From Clostridium sp. UBA4108 (lineage in GTDB: Bacteria; Bacillota; Clostridia; Clostridiales; Clostridiaceae), in assembly GCA_002381695.1 (NCBI GenBank), contig DFXM01000001.1, positions 124,001 to 188,000 of the forward strand: a stretch of DNA of 64,000 bases, in the 5' to 3' direction. The position numbers and the translations under genes are program-made. Shown in pieces: positions 44,268 through 53,806 of this stretch (position 1 is its first letter; every line of letters starts with the position of its first letter). The notes below the pieces were generated by a model. It searched no databases, was not told the DNA's origin, and was given only the letters and a program-made list of their open reading frames with translations.

Positions 44268-47200
44268 ATGTTCTTAAAATCTATTGAAATAAGGGGTTTT
44301 AAATCTTTTGCTGATAAGACAGAACTTAACTTCAAAAATGGGGTAACAGCAGTAGTTGGACCTAATGGTAGTGGAAAAAGTAATATTTCTGATGCGGTCA
44401 GATGGGTTTTAGGAGAACAGAGTGTTAGAAATTTAAGAGGAGATAAAATGGAAGATGTAATTTTTGCAGGCACTCAGTATAGAAAACCTGTAGGTCTTGC
44501 TCAAGTTTCTCTCACTCTTGATAACTTAAATAGCGAATTAGACATAGAATACTCAGATGTAACTATATCTAGACGATTATATCGCTCAGGAGAAAGTGAT
44601 TATCTTATAAATAATACTTCTTGTAGATTAAAAGATGTACAAGCATTATTTATGGATACAGGCATAGGTAAAGAAGGATATTCGATTATTGGACAAGGAA
44701 AAATTGACGCTATTTTAAGTGGTAAATCTGATGATAGAAGAAAACTCTTAGAAGAGGCCGCAGGAATAGTTAAATATAAAACTAGAAAAGAAGAAGCAGA
44801 AAAAAAATTGGAAAATACAGAACAGAATTTAATTAGAATAGATGACATTATATCCACCTATGAAGAAAGATTAGAACCACTTAAAAATGAAAGTGAAAAA
44901 GCTAAACGATTTTTGGCTCTTTCTGAAGATGTAAAGAAAAAGGAAATTAATATTATTATTGATTCTATAGATAATACTAAAAGGTATGTAGAAAATATAA
45001 CAGTATATATGGAGAAAATTAAAAATGAAATTATAGAATTAAATAATAATAAAAGTGATTTAAAGATAGAGTTAAATAAAAGAAATAATGATTTAGAGGA
45101 ATTTAATAGAAGGTATGAAGAAAAAAGAGCTCTTTATTATGAGAGTAAAGGGAAACATCAAAATATTGTATCAGAGATGCAACTATTAGATGAAAAAATA
45201 AACTCTTCAAGAAATGCTATGGAGAGATTAGATAATTTAATAAATAATATACGAAATGAAATACAAACGGAAGAAAAAAAACTTTTAGATTTTAAAAATA
45301 AGATTCAATTGTTAAAAGAGGACCAGTTAAGATTAAACGAAGATATAAAAATTATAGATGAAAAAATAAAGGAAAGCTTATTCAGTATAGAAGGATTTAA
45401 TGAAAAATTAAAAGAACTAGAGAATTTGAAGCAAAAACATCAGGAGGTTAAAAATAAAACCTTCAACAATATTTATTTGCTAAAAAATAATATTGATGTA
45501 ACTAGCAATGTTATAGAAAATTTAATTCTTGATGTACAAAGTCATAAAAATTCTTTGACTATAAACAATAGCACTAAGGTATTGCTTGAAGATGAAGGAA
45601 AAAATATCGAAAGTAAAATTAGCTTTTATGAAGAAGAGATCAGTGGAAATAAAAAAGAAATTAATAGTTTAAAACATTCCTTTACTATGAAAGAGAAGAA
45701 TCAGAAGGATTTAAGTATTAAACAAAGTAATACGCAGGCTAGATTGAATGCCCTTATAAATTTAGAAAATACATATGAGGGGTATAACAAATCTGTAAAG
45801 AATCTAATGCAACACATATCCAATGAGAAATTATATAAGATTAATAAGGATTGTTTTGTATTAGGAGAAGTTATAAAGGTTGATAAAGAGTTCGAAACAG
45901 CTATAGAAATTGCATTGGGAGGAAGTATATCGCATATAGTAACTACCAATGAAAATATAGCTAAAGATTTAATTAATCGATTAAAAACATATAATCTTGG
46001 TAGAGCTACATTTTTGCCAATGACTATAGTCAAAGGTCGAGTATTGGAAGTTGAGGATTCTATAAAAAATATAAAAGGTTACATTGGCATAGCTAGTGAA
46101 TTAGTAAAATATAATTCTATGTTTAAGGGAGTAGTAGATAATGCTCTTGGAAGAACATTAGTATGTAATAACATGGATAATGGATTATGTATTGCAAAAA
46201 TTAGTGGATATAAATATAGAATTGTTACATTAGAAGGTGAAGTTATTAATCCAGGGGGAGCATTAACTGGAGGAAGTTATTCAAAGAATGCTAATATCAT
46301 GGGTAGAAAAAGAGAAATTGAGGAATTAAGGATTAGAACTCAAGAAAATGATGAGATTATAGAAAAATTAAATGTGGATATTAGAAGTTTAAGTAATGAT
46401 ATAAAAGAATTAGATGAAAAGAACTTAAACTTACGAGATGAGATTCACTCTGAAAATATAGAAATAACAAAAGTTAAGGAAAAAATAAAAAACCTTTCAG
46501 AAGAAGCTGTAAAATTAAAAAATAATATGCAAAAGGCTATTGATGAGTTAAAGATAGAAGAGCATAAGTTGAGAACTTTTAAAGAAGAGTTAAAGAATAA
46601 AGAGGAAAGTCTAATTGCAATAGATAATGAAATAAACCTATATGAAAATGAATATTTAGAAATCAACTCTAGTGCAAGTGACAAAAATAGAAGCGTTGAA
46701 GGTTTAAAAGAGAATTTAACAGTATTTAGAGTTAATAAAGCGAAAATTGATGAGATGATTAATAATCATTGCAATGAAGTGGAGAGAGTAAAATCTCAAA
46801 TTAGAATTAATGAAGAAAAATTAAAGAATAGCTTGGATGAATTAAACTCAACTTTAGAGACAGAGCAGAGTTATATAATAAAGAAGGAGGAAAATCAAAG
46901 GGATATTTTTAGTATTACCAATTCTATAGCTGAATTAGAATTAGTGTTTAAAGATACAGAAATTTATAGATTAAAGATGAAAGAAAAAATTCCTGTAATT
47001 ATGGCTCAGATTGAAGATATTAACTTGCAGACAGAGAAGCTAGATAAGGATATTCATAAGCAAGAAGTAGTTTTAGCTAAAATACAGACAGAGGAAGAGG
47101 GATTCCTTGAAAAATTAAATGAGGAATATAATTTAACTTTTGCGGAAGCTTTGGATTTTAAAGAGGAAATACAGGATGTTAAAGCTTTAAAGGAAGATGT

Positions 47201-47822
47201 ATCTATATTAAAATCGCAAATATCCTCTCTAGGAATCGTTAATGTTGGTGCTATTGAAGAATTTAAAGAAGTAAAAGAAAAATTTGTTTTTATGAATAAC
47301 CAGCGTGAAGATTTGGTAAAATCAAAAGAAGAACTGAGTTTAGTAATAGATGAAATGACACAAAAAATGAGGAAAGTGTTTAAGGAGAATTTTGAAAAAC
47401 TCAGAATTAATTTCAATGAGACCTTTAAAGACTTATTCAAGGGAGGACGTGCAGATTTAATTCTTCAAGGAGAAGATGAGCTTTCAGCTAAGATTGATAT
47501 TAATGTAGAACCGCCAGGGAAAAAATTGCAGAATATAAATCTTATGTCTGGTGGAGAGAAGGTATTGTCAGCAATAGCATTGCTTTTTTCTATACTGAAA
47601 ATGAAGCCCACTCCATTCTGTATTTTGGATGAAATTGAAGCTGCATTAGACGATGTTAATGTAATTAGATATGGAGAATTTTTAAAAAAGTTCTCTGAAA
47701 ACATTCAATTTATAGTTATAACTCATAGAAAGGGAACTATGGAAGCCAGTGATATGATTTATGGGGTAACCATGGAAGAAAAAGGAGTATCCAAGGTAGT
47801 TTCTATAGATTTTACAAAATAA
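44268..47822 (+). CDS. smc: Chromosome segregation protein SMC
   Basis: The ATPase of the SMC-ScpAB condensin. The 1184-aa protein has Walker A GPNGSGKSN near residue 32 and two long coiled-coil arms. A hinge at about 510-660 includes EIALGGSISHIVT and GGALTGGSY. The C-terminal signature LMSGGEKVLSAIALLF is near 1093, and Walker B FCILDEIEAALDD near 1119. AGGAGAG lies before the ATG. It is followed by ftsY after 17 bases, the conserved rnc-smc-ftsY order. Confidence 0.98.
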   Translation: MFLKSIEIRGFKSFADKTELNFKNGVTAVVGPNGSGKSNISDAVRWVLGEQSVRNLRGDKMEDVIFAGTQYRKPVGLAQVSLTLDNLNSELDIEYSDVTISRRLYRSGESDYLINNTSCRLKDVQALFMDTGIGKEGYSIIGQGKIDAILSGKSDDRRKLLEEAAGIVKYKTRKEEAEKKLENTEQNLIRIDDIISTYEERLEPLKNESEKAKRFLALSEDVKKKEINIIIDSIDNTKRYVENITVYMEKIKNEIIELNNNKSDLKIELNKRNNDLEEFNRRYEEKRALYYESKGKHQNIVSEMQLLDEKINSSRNAMERLDNLINNIRNEIQTEEKKLLDFKNKIQLLKEDQLRLNEDIKIIDEKIKESLFSIEGFNEKLKELENLKQKHQEVKNKTFNNIYLLKNNIDVTSNVIENLILDVQSHKNSLTINNSTKVLLEDEGKNIESKISFYEEEISGNKKEINSLKHSFTMKEKNQKDLSIKQSNTQARLNALINLENTYEGYNKSVKNLMQHISNEKLYKINKDCFVLGEVIKVDKEFETAIEIALGGSISHIVTTNENIAKDLINRLKTYNLGRATFLPMTIVKGRVLEVEDSIKNIKGYIGIASELVKYNSMFKGVVDNALGRTLVCNNMDNGLCIAKISGYKYRIVTLEGEVINPGGALTGGSYSKNANIMGRKREIEELRIRTQENDEIIEKLNVDIRSLSNDIKELDEKNLNLRDEIHSENIEITKVKEKIKNLSEEAVKLKNNMQKAIDELKIEEHKLRTFKEELKNKEESLIAIDNEINLYENEYLEINSSASDKNRSVEGLKENLTVFRVNKAKIDEMINNHCNEVERVKSQIRINEEKLKNSLDELNSTLETEQSYIIKKEENQRDIFSITNSIAELELVFKDTEIYRLKMKEKIPVIMAQIEDINLQTEKLDKDIHKQEVVLAKIQTEEEGFLEKLNEEYNLTFAEALDFKEEIQDVKALKEDVSILKSQISSLGIVNVGAIEEFKEVKEKFVFMNNQREDLVKSKEELSLVIDEMTQKMRKVFKENFEKLRINFNETFKDLFKGGRADLILQGEDELSAKIDINVEPPGKKLQNINLMSGGEKVLSAIALLFSILKMKPTPFCILDEIEAALDDVNVIRYGEFLKKFSENIQFIVITHRKGTMEASDMIYGVTMEEKGVSKVVSIDFTK

Positions 47823-47839
47823 GAAAGGGTGAAGTAGAT

Positions 47840-48751
47840 ATGTTTGGAGGTTTTTTTGAAAAGCTTAAACAAGGACTAACAAAGACTAGAGATAGTATTA
47901 ATACCGCAGTAGTACAGGTGTTAAACTTAGCTGTTACTATAGATGAGGATTTATATGAAGAATTAGAGGAAATCTTAATCACTAGTGATATTGGAGTAGA
48001 AACATCAGTTGAGATAATTGAGAGAGTTAAGAAAAGGGTATTAGATGATAGAATAAAAGATCCTAATGAAATACTACCTTGTATGAAGAAGGTTATTATG
48101 GAGATGTTAGGAGAAGAGGATAACTCTATAATTACTGAAAAAACTCCTCAGATTAAATTAATAATTGGAGTAAATGGTGTTGGAAAAACTACATCTATAG
48201 GTAAGATAGCATCTAGGATTAAAAATAACAATTACAAAGTGCTTTTAGCTGCCGGGGATACCTTTAGGGCAGCAGCTATAGATCAATTAGAAGTATGGAG
48301 TAAAAGAGCTGGAGTAGATTTAATCAGACATCAAGAGGGTTCAGATCCTGCGGCAGTGGTATTTGATGCAATTCAAGCTGCTAAAGCAAGAAAAGTAGAT
48401 GTATTAATTTGTGATACTGCAGGAAGACTCCATAATAAGAAAAATTTAATGGATGAGCTTGGGAAAATAAATAGAGTTATAGATAGAGAGTTTAGTGAAG
48501 GACATAAAGAAACTTTATTAGTATTGGATGCAACAACAGGACAAAATGCTGTAATTCAAGCTAAGCAGTTTATGGAGGTCTGTTCTATTGATGGTATAAT
48601 ATTAACCAAGTTAGATGGAACAGCTAAAGGTGGAATAGTTATATCTATTAAGCATAGCTTAAATATTCCAGTTAAATATATAGGTGTAGGAGAAGGTATT
48701 GATGATCTTCAAAAATTCAATACTAAAGAATTTGTAGAAGCATTATTTTAG
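47840..48751 (+). CDS. ftsY: Signal recognition particle receptor FtsY
   Basis: The SRP receptor GTPase at the membrane. The 303-aa protein lacks the long acidic A domain of E. coli, as usual in Firmicutes, and consists of the N and G domains. It has P-loop GVNGVGKTT near residue 109, DTFRAAAIDQL near 138, CDTAGRLHNKK near 193 and TKLDGTAKGG near 255. Its partner Ffh is encoded two genes on. Confidence 0.97.
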   Translation: MFGGFFEKLKQGLTKTRDSINTAVVQVLNLAVTIDEDLYEELEEILITSDIGVETSVEIIERVKKRVLDDRIKDPNEILPCMKKVIMEMLGEEDNSIITEKTPQIKLIIGVNGVGKTTSIGKIASRIKNNNYKVLLAAGDTFRAAAIDQLEVWSKRAGVDLIRHQEGSDPAAVVFDAIQAAKARKVDVLICDTAGRLHNKKNLMDELGKINRVIDREFSEGHKETLLVLDATTGQNAVIQAKQFMEVCSIDGIILTKLDGTAKGGIVISIKHSLNIPVKYIGVGEGIDDLQKFNTKEFVEALF

Positions 48752-48797
48752 CTGTTAAGTAAAAATACTTGACAGCATAGTATTCATTTGTTAATAT
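48751..48797 (+). promoter_or_regulatory. Hairpin merged with the ylxM promoter
   Basis: An 11-bp hairpin (48751-48761 with 48766-48776) begins at the last base of the ftsY stop codon. Its 3' arm contains a consensus -35 TTGACA (48769-48774), followed after 17 bases by TAATAT (48792-48797). No T tract follows. Confidence 0.6.
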
Positions 48798-48821
48798 AGT
48801 CTTTGTGAGTTAGGTGGTTAT

Positions 48822-49169
48822 ATGGAAAAAAGAGTAGAAGTATCACTCTTACTAGATTTTTATAGTGTGCTGCTGACTGAGAAACAGAGAGATATTATGG
48901 ACTTATATTTTAATAAGGACTTATCCCTTTCTGAGATATCAGAAAATAATAATACGAGTAGGCAGGCTATACACGATGTAATTAAAAGATGCCATAATCT
49001 TCTTATGGAATATGAAGAAAAGCTTCAATTAATGGAGAAAACTTTGACTATGGAAAACTCTAAAACAAAAATCATTAACAAATTGAATGAATTTATTAGT
49101 AGCACAGAGGACTCAAAACACATAGAATTTATTGAAGGTGTCATTGAGGACATAAGAAAGAGTATGTAG
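48822..49169 (+). CDS. ylxM: YlxM, SRP-associated helix-turn-helix protein (UPF0122)
   Basis: A 115-aa sigma-70 region-4-like HTH protein (LTEKQRDIMDLYFNKDLSLSEI, then TSRQAIHDVIKRC near residue 46). In streptococci YlxM assists SRP by modulating Ffh and FtsY with RNA. It is placed directly before ffh, 11 bases apart. TTAGGTGGT is its ribosome site. Confidence 0.93.
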   Translation: MEKRVEVSLLLDFYSVLLTEKQRDIMDLYFNKDLSLSEISENNNTSRQAIHDVIKRCHNLLMEYEEKLQLMEKTLTMENSKTKIINKLNEFISSTEDSKHIEFIEGVIEDIRKSM

Positions 49170-49180
49170 GAGGTTTTGTC

Positions 49181-50530
49181 ATGGCTTTTGAAGGATTAGC
49201 GTCTAAATTGCAGGAAACTATGAAAAAGCTTAAAGGTAAGGGTAAACTTTCAGAGAAAGATATTAAGGAAGCTATGAGAGAAGTAAAACTTGCTCTCTTA
49301 GAAGCTGATGTTAACTATAAAGTAGTTAAGGATTTTGTGAAATCAGTTAGTGAAAAATGTCTAGGTAAAGAAGTAATGGAGAGTTTAACTCCAGGACAAC
49401 AAGTAGTAAAAATAGTTAATGATGAATTAACTTCACTAATGGGAACTACAGAGAAAAAAATAGAATTTATACACAATGGCATAACAGTTATAATGTTAGT
49501 TGGACTCCAAGGAGCAGGTAAAACTACCATGGCTGGAAAACTTGCATTAAGTTTTAGGAAAAGTAATAAAAAACCATTATTAGTTGCTTGTGATATTTAT
49601 AGACCAGCAGCAATAAAGCAATTACAAGTTGTTGGAAAATCTATTGATGTACCAGTATTCACCATGGGCGATAAAAATAGTCCAGTGAATATCGCAAAAG
49701 CAGCTATGGAAAATGCTAAGGAGAATAATTATAATATAGTAATAATAGATACCGCAGGAAGACTTCATATAGATGAAGAACTTATGGGTGAACTAAAAGA
49801 TATAAAAGCAGAGATAAAGCCTTCTGAGATTCTTTTAGTAGTAGATTCCATGACAGGTCAAGATGCTGTTAATGTAGCAGAAACCTTTAATAATAATATT
49901 GATATTACTGGTGTTATATTAACAAAATTAGATGGCGATACCAGAGGAGGAGCGGCGCTCTCTATAAAGGCTATAACTGAGAAGCCTATAAAATTTGCTG
50001 GTGTTGGAGAGAAAATGACAGATTTAGAGACATTCCATCCAGAGAGAATGGCATCAAGAATACTTGGAATGGGAGATGTGCTTTCATTAATTGAAAAGGC
50101 ACAATCAGCTATAGATGAAAAGAAAGCTCAAGAACTTGGAGCTAAAATGCTTAACCAAGAGTTTAACTTTGAGGATTTCTTAGAATCTTTAAATCAAATG
50201 AAAAATCTTGGGCCCTTAGGGAAAATTATGGAAATGATGCCTGGTGTGAATTCTAAGGAATTAAAGGGATTGGATTTATCTCAAAGTGAAAAAGAAATGG
50301 GGAAAATAGAGGCTATAATTAAGTCAATGACAGCAAAAGAAAGAAAAAATCCCAACTTAATTTCTTCGTCACCTTCAAGAAAAAAAAGAATAGCAAAAGG
50401 CTCAGGAACAACTATTCAATCTGTAAATAAGGTGTTAAAAGATTTTGAGATGATGAAAAAAATGATGAAACAAATGAAGGGTATGAACAAATTTGGTAAA
50501 AAAGGACTACTTGGAAAATTACCTTTCTAG
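49181..50530 (+). CDS. ffh: Signal recognition particle protein Ffh
   Basis: The GTPase of SRP that binds signal sequences and SRP RNA. The 449-aa protein has an N domain, P-loop GLQGAGKTT near residue 107, DTAGRLHIDE near 191, TKLDGDTRGG near 246, and a methionine-rich M domain from about 300 with RIAKGSGTTIQ and a C-terminal KMMKQMKGMNKF. AGGAGG precedes the ATG. Confidence 0.98.
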   Translation: MAFEGLASKLQETMKKLKGKGKLSEKDIKEAMREVKLALLEADVNYKVVKDFVKSVSEKCLGKEVMESLTPGQQVVKIVNDELTSLMGTTEKKIEFIHNGITVIMLVGLQGAGKTTMAGKLALSFRKSNKKPLLVACDIYRPAAIKQLQVVGKSIDVPVFTMGDKNSPVNIAKAAMENAKENNYNIVIIDTAGRLHIDEELMGELKDIKAEIKPSEILLVVDSMTGQDAVNVAETFNNNIDITGVILTKLDGDTRGGAALSIKAITEKPIKFAGVGEKMTDLETFHPERMASRILGMGDVLSLIEKAQSAIDEKKAQELGAKMLNQEFNFEDFLESLNQMKNLGPLGKIMEMMPGVNSKELKGLDLSQSEKEMGKIEAIIKSMTAKERKNPNLISSSPSRKKRIAKGSGTTIQSVNKVLKDFEMMKKMMKQMKGMNKFGKKGLLGKLPF

Positions 50531-50572
50531 TTTATATAAATTAACATAATCCTTTGAAGGAGGTGAAATTTA

Positions 50573-50815
50573 ATGGCAGTTAAAATAAGATTAAGAAGAA
50601 TGGGTGCTAAAAAAGCTCCTTTCTACAGAATAGTTGTAGCAGATTCAAGATCTCCAAGAGACGGAAGATTCGTTGAGGAAATTGGATACTATAACCCAAC
50701 TACAGAGCCAGTTACTGTTAAAATCGATGCAGAGAAAGCAGCTAATTGGATAAAAAATGGTGCGCAACCTACAGATACAGTTAAGAGACTTTTCAACAAT
50801 GCAGGAATAAAATAG
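50573..50815 (+). CDS. rpsP: 30S ribosomal protein S16
   Basis: An 80-aa ribosomal protein with the canonical MAVKIRLRRMGAKKAPFYRI start and the ADSRSPRDGRFVEEIGYYNP core. AAGGAGGTGA precedes the ATG. It is part of the ffh-rpsP-khpA unit. Confidence 0.98.
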   Translation: MAVKIRLRRMGAKKAPFYRIVVADSRSPRDGRFVEEIGYYNPTTEPVTVKIDAEKAANWIKNGAQPTDTVKRLFNNAGIK

Positions 50816-50844
50816 GAAAGTTTTATTGATTGGAGGCATATGCC

Positions 50845-51072
50845 ATGAAAGAATTACTTGAGACTATTGCTAAGTCATTAGTTGATAATCCTGATTCTGT
50901 TCAAGTAAATGAAATTACTGGTGAGCATTCCATAATTTTAGAATTAAAGGTTGCTCAAGAAGATATGGGTAAAGTAATTGGAAAACAGGGAAGAATAGCT
51001 AAGTCTATTAGAACTGTTGTTAAAGCAGCGGCTATTAAAGAAAATAAAAGAGTTGTTGTAGAGATAATATAA
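50845..51072 (+). CDS. khpA: KH-domain RNA-binding protein KhpA
   Basis: A 75-aa single KH domain protein. The GKVIGKQGRIAKSIRTVVKA loop (GXXG as GKQG) is at about residues 41-60. In other Firmicutes KhpA pairs with KhpB/Jag and affects cell elongation and RNA levels. The ATG at 50845 follows TGGAGGC; a TTG at 50830 is upstream of that site. A terminator follows. Confidence 0.95.
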   Translation: MKELLETIAKSLVDNPDSVQVNEITGEHSIILELKVAQEDMGKVIGKQGRIAKSIRTVVKAAAIKENKRVVVEII

Positions 51073-51100
51073 GAGTTAGGATTTCCTAACTCTTATTTTG
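51071..51100 (+). terminator. Terminator after khpA
   Basis: AAGAGTTAGG (51071-51080) pairs with CCTAACTCTT (51085-51094), followed by ATTTTG. It overlaps the khpA stop. Confidence 0.8.
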
Positions 51101-51177
51101 ATATAATAAGTTTAAAAATACATTCACTGTTTATAATAGTATGTATAATGAATTTCTAGTGAGGAGATAGTTATAAT

Positions 51178-51675
51178 ATGAGAGAATTTTTAAATGTTGG
51201 ACAAATTTCTAAACCTCATGGAGTAAGAGGAGAGGTAAAGGTTATATCTTTAACTGATAGTTTAGAAAGGTTTAAAGAATTACATGAAGTTTATATTGAT
51301 GGTATAGAGAGAAAAATAACTTCTGTAAAATTACAAACAGATAGAGCTATACTTAAAATACAAGGTGTAGATAGTGTGGAAGACGCTGAAAGATTAAGAA
51401 ATAAATATCTAGAGGTTTCAAGGGAAAATGCTAAAGAATTAGAAGAAGACAGTTATTATATAGCTGATTTAATTCAATGTAGGGTCTACGATACAGAAGG
51501 AAAGGAAATAGGACCAGTTTATGACGTTCTAGAGACTGGAAGCAATGATGTGTATTGGGTAAAAGGAGAAGGCGTAAAAGAAGTTCTTATACCAGCGTTA
51601 AAAGATATAGTGACAAGTGTCGATGTTGAGAGTAGAAAAATAGTTATAAGACCAGTGAGTCAATGGTCAGAATAA
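51178..51675 (+). CDS. rimM: 16S rRNA processing protein RimM
   Basis: A 30S maturation factor that binds S19. The 165-aa protein has the N-terminal GQISKPHGVRGEVKVISLTD and the C-terminal PRC barrel (YYIADLIQCRVYDTEGKEIG, about 97-116, and VLIPALKDIV). GAGGAGATAG lies before the ATG. The trmD start overlaps the rimM stop. Confidence 0.96.
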   Translation: MREFLNVGQISKPHGVRGEVKVISLTDSLERFKELHEVYIDGIERKITSVKLQTDRAILKIQGVDSVEDAERLRNKYLEVSRENAKELEEDSYYIADLIQCRVYDTEGKEIGPVYDVLETGSNDVYWVKGEGVKEVLIPALKDIVTSVDVESRKIVIRPVSQWSE

Positions 51676-52400
51676 TGAGAATAGATATATTAACACTGTT
51701 TCCGGAGATGTTTAGTATATTCAATCATAGCATTATAGGAAGAGCTCAAAAGAAAAAAATACTGTCTATTAATGCTACAAATATAAGAGATTATTCCAAT
51801 AATAAGCATAAGCAAATAGATGATTATCCTTATGGGGGAGGAGCTGGAATGGTAATGATGGCACCTCCTATAGTAGATTGTATAAAAGATATAAAAGCTG
51901 TAAATAATGGTAAGGTAATATTTCTAGGACCTAAAGGAGAGACCTTTAATCAAAGTATGTGTGAAGAGTTATCAAAAGAAGAAAACTTGATATTTTTATG
52001 TGGTCATTATGAAGGCATAGATGAAAGAGCATATAGGTACATAGATATGGAAATATCTTTAGGAGACTTTGTATTAACTGGTGGGGAGATGGCTTGCATT
52101 CCAATAGTAGATAGTATATGTAGACTCATACCTGAGGTTTTATCTTGTGATGAGAGTTTTGAAGAGGAATCATTTTATAATGGATTATTGGAACATCCGC
52201 AATATACAAGACCATTTTCTTATCATGGAGAAACTGTCCCAGAGATACTAGTTTCTGGACATCATGAGAATATTAGAAAATGGAGAAGGTTACAATCATT
52301 GATAGTAACTAAAAATAGAAGACCAGACTTATATAAAAATATAGAACTAACTAAAGAAGATAAGAAGCTATTAGAAACCTATTATAAAAATAATAAATAA
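51675..52400 (+). CDS. trmD: tRNA (guanine-37-N1)-methyltransferase TrmD
   Basis: Methylates G37 of tRNAs with S-adenosylmethionine. The 241-aa protein starts MRIDILTLFPEMF. It has YPYGGGAGMVMM near 56, the trefoil-knot LCGHYEGIDERA near 110 and LGDFVLTGGEMA near 133. The ATG at 51675 overlaps the rimM stop by one base (TAATG); an ATG at 51663 would add four non-conserved residues. The Shine-Dalgarno sequence is weak, consistent with coupling. Confidence 0.96.
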   Translation: MRIDILTLFPEMFSIFNHSIIGRAQKKKILSINATNIRDYSNNKHKQIDDYPYGGGAGMVMMAPPIVDCIKDIKAVNNGKVIFLGPKGETFNQSMCEELSKEENLIFLCGHYEGIDERAYRYIDMEISLGDFVLTGGEMACIPIVDSICRLIPEVLSCDESFEEESFYNGLLEHPQYTRPFSYHGETVPEILVSGHHENIRKWRRLQSLIVTKNRRPDLYKNIELTKEDKKLLETYYKNNK

Positions 52401-52402
52401 TA

Positions 52403-52431
52403 TTGCATAATAATAGGTGATATGATAAAAT
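52403..52431 (+). promoter_or_regulatory. Promoter of rplS
   Basis: TTGCAT (52403-52408), 17 bases, TAAAAT (52426-52431). It would start transcription near 52438, ahead of the rplS leader. Confidence 0.55.
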
Positions 52432-52437
52432 GAGGTT

Positions 52438-52498
52438 TGTGCTAGTACGGGCGGTCCTCTGCCACAAGATGTGGTTATGAACGTCGATTAAATTTTAG
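52438..52498 (+). ncRNA. Putative L19 ribosomal protein leader
   Basis: The short, relatively G+C-rich untranslated stretch before rplS can form small hairpins, for example GGC/GCC (52450-52463) and CCAC/GTGG (52462-52474). Firmicutes carry a structured L19 leader (known from comparative genomics) at this position. I identify it by position and composition rather than by a verified consensus. Confidence 0.5.
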
Positions 52499-52511
52499 GA
52501 GGGAATGCACA

Positions 52512-52856
52512 ATGTTAGATATAATAAAGGCTATTGAAGCTGAACAATTAAGAAATGATTTACCACAATTCAATGTTGGAGATACTGTAAAAGTTCACAT
52601 CAGAATTACAGAAGGAACTAAAGAGAGAATCCAAGTTTTTGAAGGAACTGTAATTAAAAGACAAAATGGTGGATTAAGAGAGACTTTCACAGTTAGAAGA
52701 TTTGCTTCAGGTGTTGGAGTTGAAAAAACTTTCCCAGTTAACGCACCAGTTATAGAGAAAGTTGAAGTAATAAGAAGAGGTAAAGTAAGAAGAGCTAAAT
52801 TATTCTACTTAAGAGACAGAGTAGGTAAGAGAGCTAAGGTTAAAGAATTAATCTAA
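52512..52856 (+). CDS. rplS: 50S ribosomal protein L19
   Basis: A 114-aa ribosomal protein at the subunit interface. It has the family core FNVGDTVKVHIRITEGTKER (about residues 20-39), RIQVFEGTVIKRQ and the C-terminal RRAKLFYLRDRVGKRAKVKE. AGGAGGGAA precedes the ATG. Confidence 0.98.
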   Translation: MLDIIKAIEAEQLRNDLPQFNVGDTVKVHIRITEGTKERIQVFEGTVIKRQNGGLRETFTVRRFASGVGVEKTFPVNAPVIEKVEVIRRGKVRRAKLFYLRDRVGKRAKVKELI

Positions 52857-52862
52857 GAAAAT

Positions 52863-52887
52863 GGGGCTATTAAGTCCCTTTTTTTAT
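52863..52887 (+). terminator. Terminator after rplS
   Basis: GGGGCT pairs with AGTCCC (one G-U) around ATTA, followed by seven T. Confidence 0.85.
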
Positions 52888-52930
52888 TATATAATATGTA
52901 TAAAACTAGAAATCCTAGGAGTGAGAAAAA

Positions 52931-53806
52931 ATGAGTATAAACTGGTTTCCAGGGCATATGGCCAAAACAAGAAGAGAGATACAAGAAAATTTAAAATTAG
53001 TAGATGCTGTAATAGAGATAAGAGATGCAAGAATAGCATATTCTAGTTCAAATCCAGAAATAGAAAAAATATGTAAGGATAAGCCTAGAATAATATTATT
53101 TAATAAAAGTGATTTGAGTGATGAAGGTATTACTAGACAATGGACTAAAGCATTAAGTGATGAAACCACTAAGGTTTTATCTGTAAATTGTTTGACAGGA
53201 GCAGGATTAAATAAGATAAAGCCCACACTAGAAGAAATGCTTAAACCAAAACATGATAAATTAAAGGCAAAGGGTGTAGTTAATATTATTACTAGAGTTA
53301 TGGTTGTTGGTATACCTAATGTAGGAAAATCTACCTTTATAAATAAGATGGCAAAAAATAATATTGCTAAAACAGGGGATAGACCAGGAGTAACTAAGAG
53401 TAAACAGTGGATAAAAACTAAGATAGGGATAGAATTAATGGATACACCTGGGGTGTTATGGCCTAAGTTTGAAGATGAGACAGTAGGGTTAAATTTAGCT
53501 TTTACGGGGGCTATAAAGGATGAAATCATGGATATAGAGGACTTAGCATTAAAGCTTATAGAAAGACTTCAACATAGTCACCCTGATAGATTACAGGAGA
53601 GGTATAAGTTAAAGGAGATATTAGAAAATCCCTTGGATAATATGGACAATATAGGTAAAAAAAGAGGAGCTATAATATCTGGTGGAAATATAGATTATAA
53701 TAGAGTAGCTGTAATGATATTAGATGAATTTAGAGGGGGAAAATTAGGAGCTATATCTTTAGAGGGTCCTAATGATAAAAAAGAAGATGGAAAACTGGAG
53801 CTTTGA
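52931..53806 (+). CDS. rbgA: Ribosome biogenesis GTPase RbgA (YlqF)
   Basis: A circularly permuted GTPase essential for late 50S assembly. The 291-aa protein starts MSINWFPGHMAKTRREI. NKSD (about residue 57) precedes the P-loop GIPNVGKST (about 127), followed by DTPGVLWP near 176. AGGAGTGAG lies before the ATG. rnhB starts inside its last 35 bases. Confidence 0.96.
   Translation: MSINWFPGHMAKTRREIQENLKLVDAVIEIRDARIAYSSSNPEIEKICKDKPRIILFNKSDLSDEGITRQWTKALSDETTKVLSVNCLTGAGLNKIKPTLEEMLKPKHDKLKAKGVVNIITRVMVVGIPNVGKSTFINKMAKNNIAKTGDRPGVTKSKQWIKTKIGIELMDTPGVLWPKFEDETVGLNLAFTGAIKDEIMDIEDLALKLIERLQHSHPDRLQERYKLKEILENPLDNMDNIGKKRGAIISGGNIDYNRVAVMILDEFRGGKLGAISLEGPNDKKEDGKLEL

Noticed and set aside
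44268..47822. Long reading frames on the opposite strand inside smc and other genes
   Set aside because: They lie wholly within well-supported genes, lack ribosome sites and encode no recognisable family; they are by-products of A+T-rich codon use.
53772..53806. Frameshift joining rbgA and rnhB
   Set aside because: Both proteins are full length with all catalytic motifs, so this is an ordinary operon overlap.
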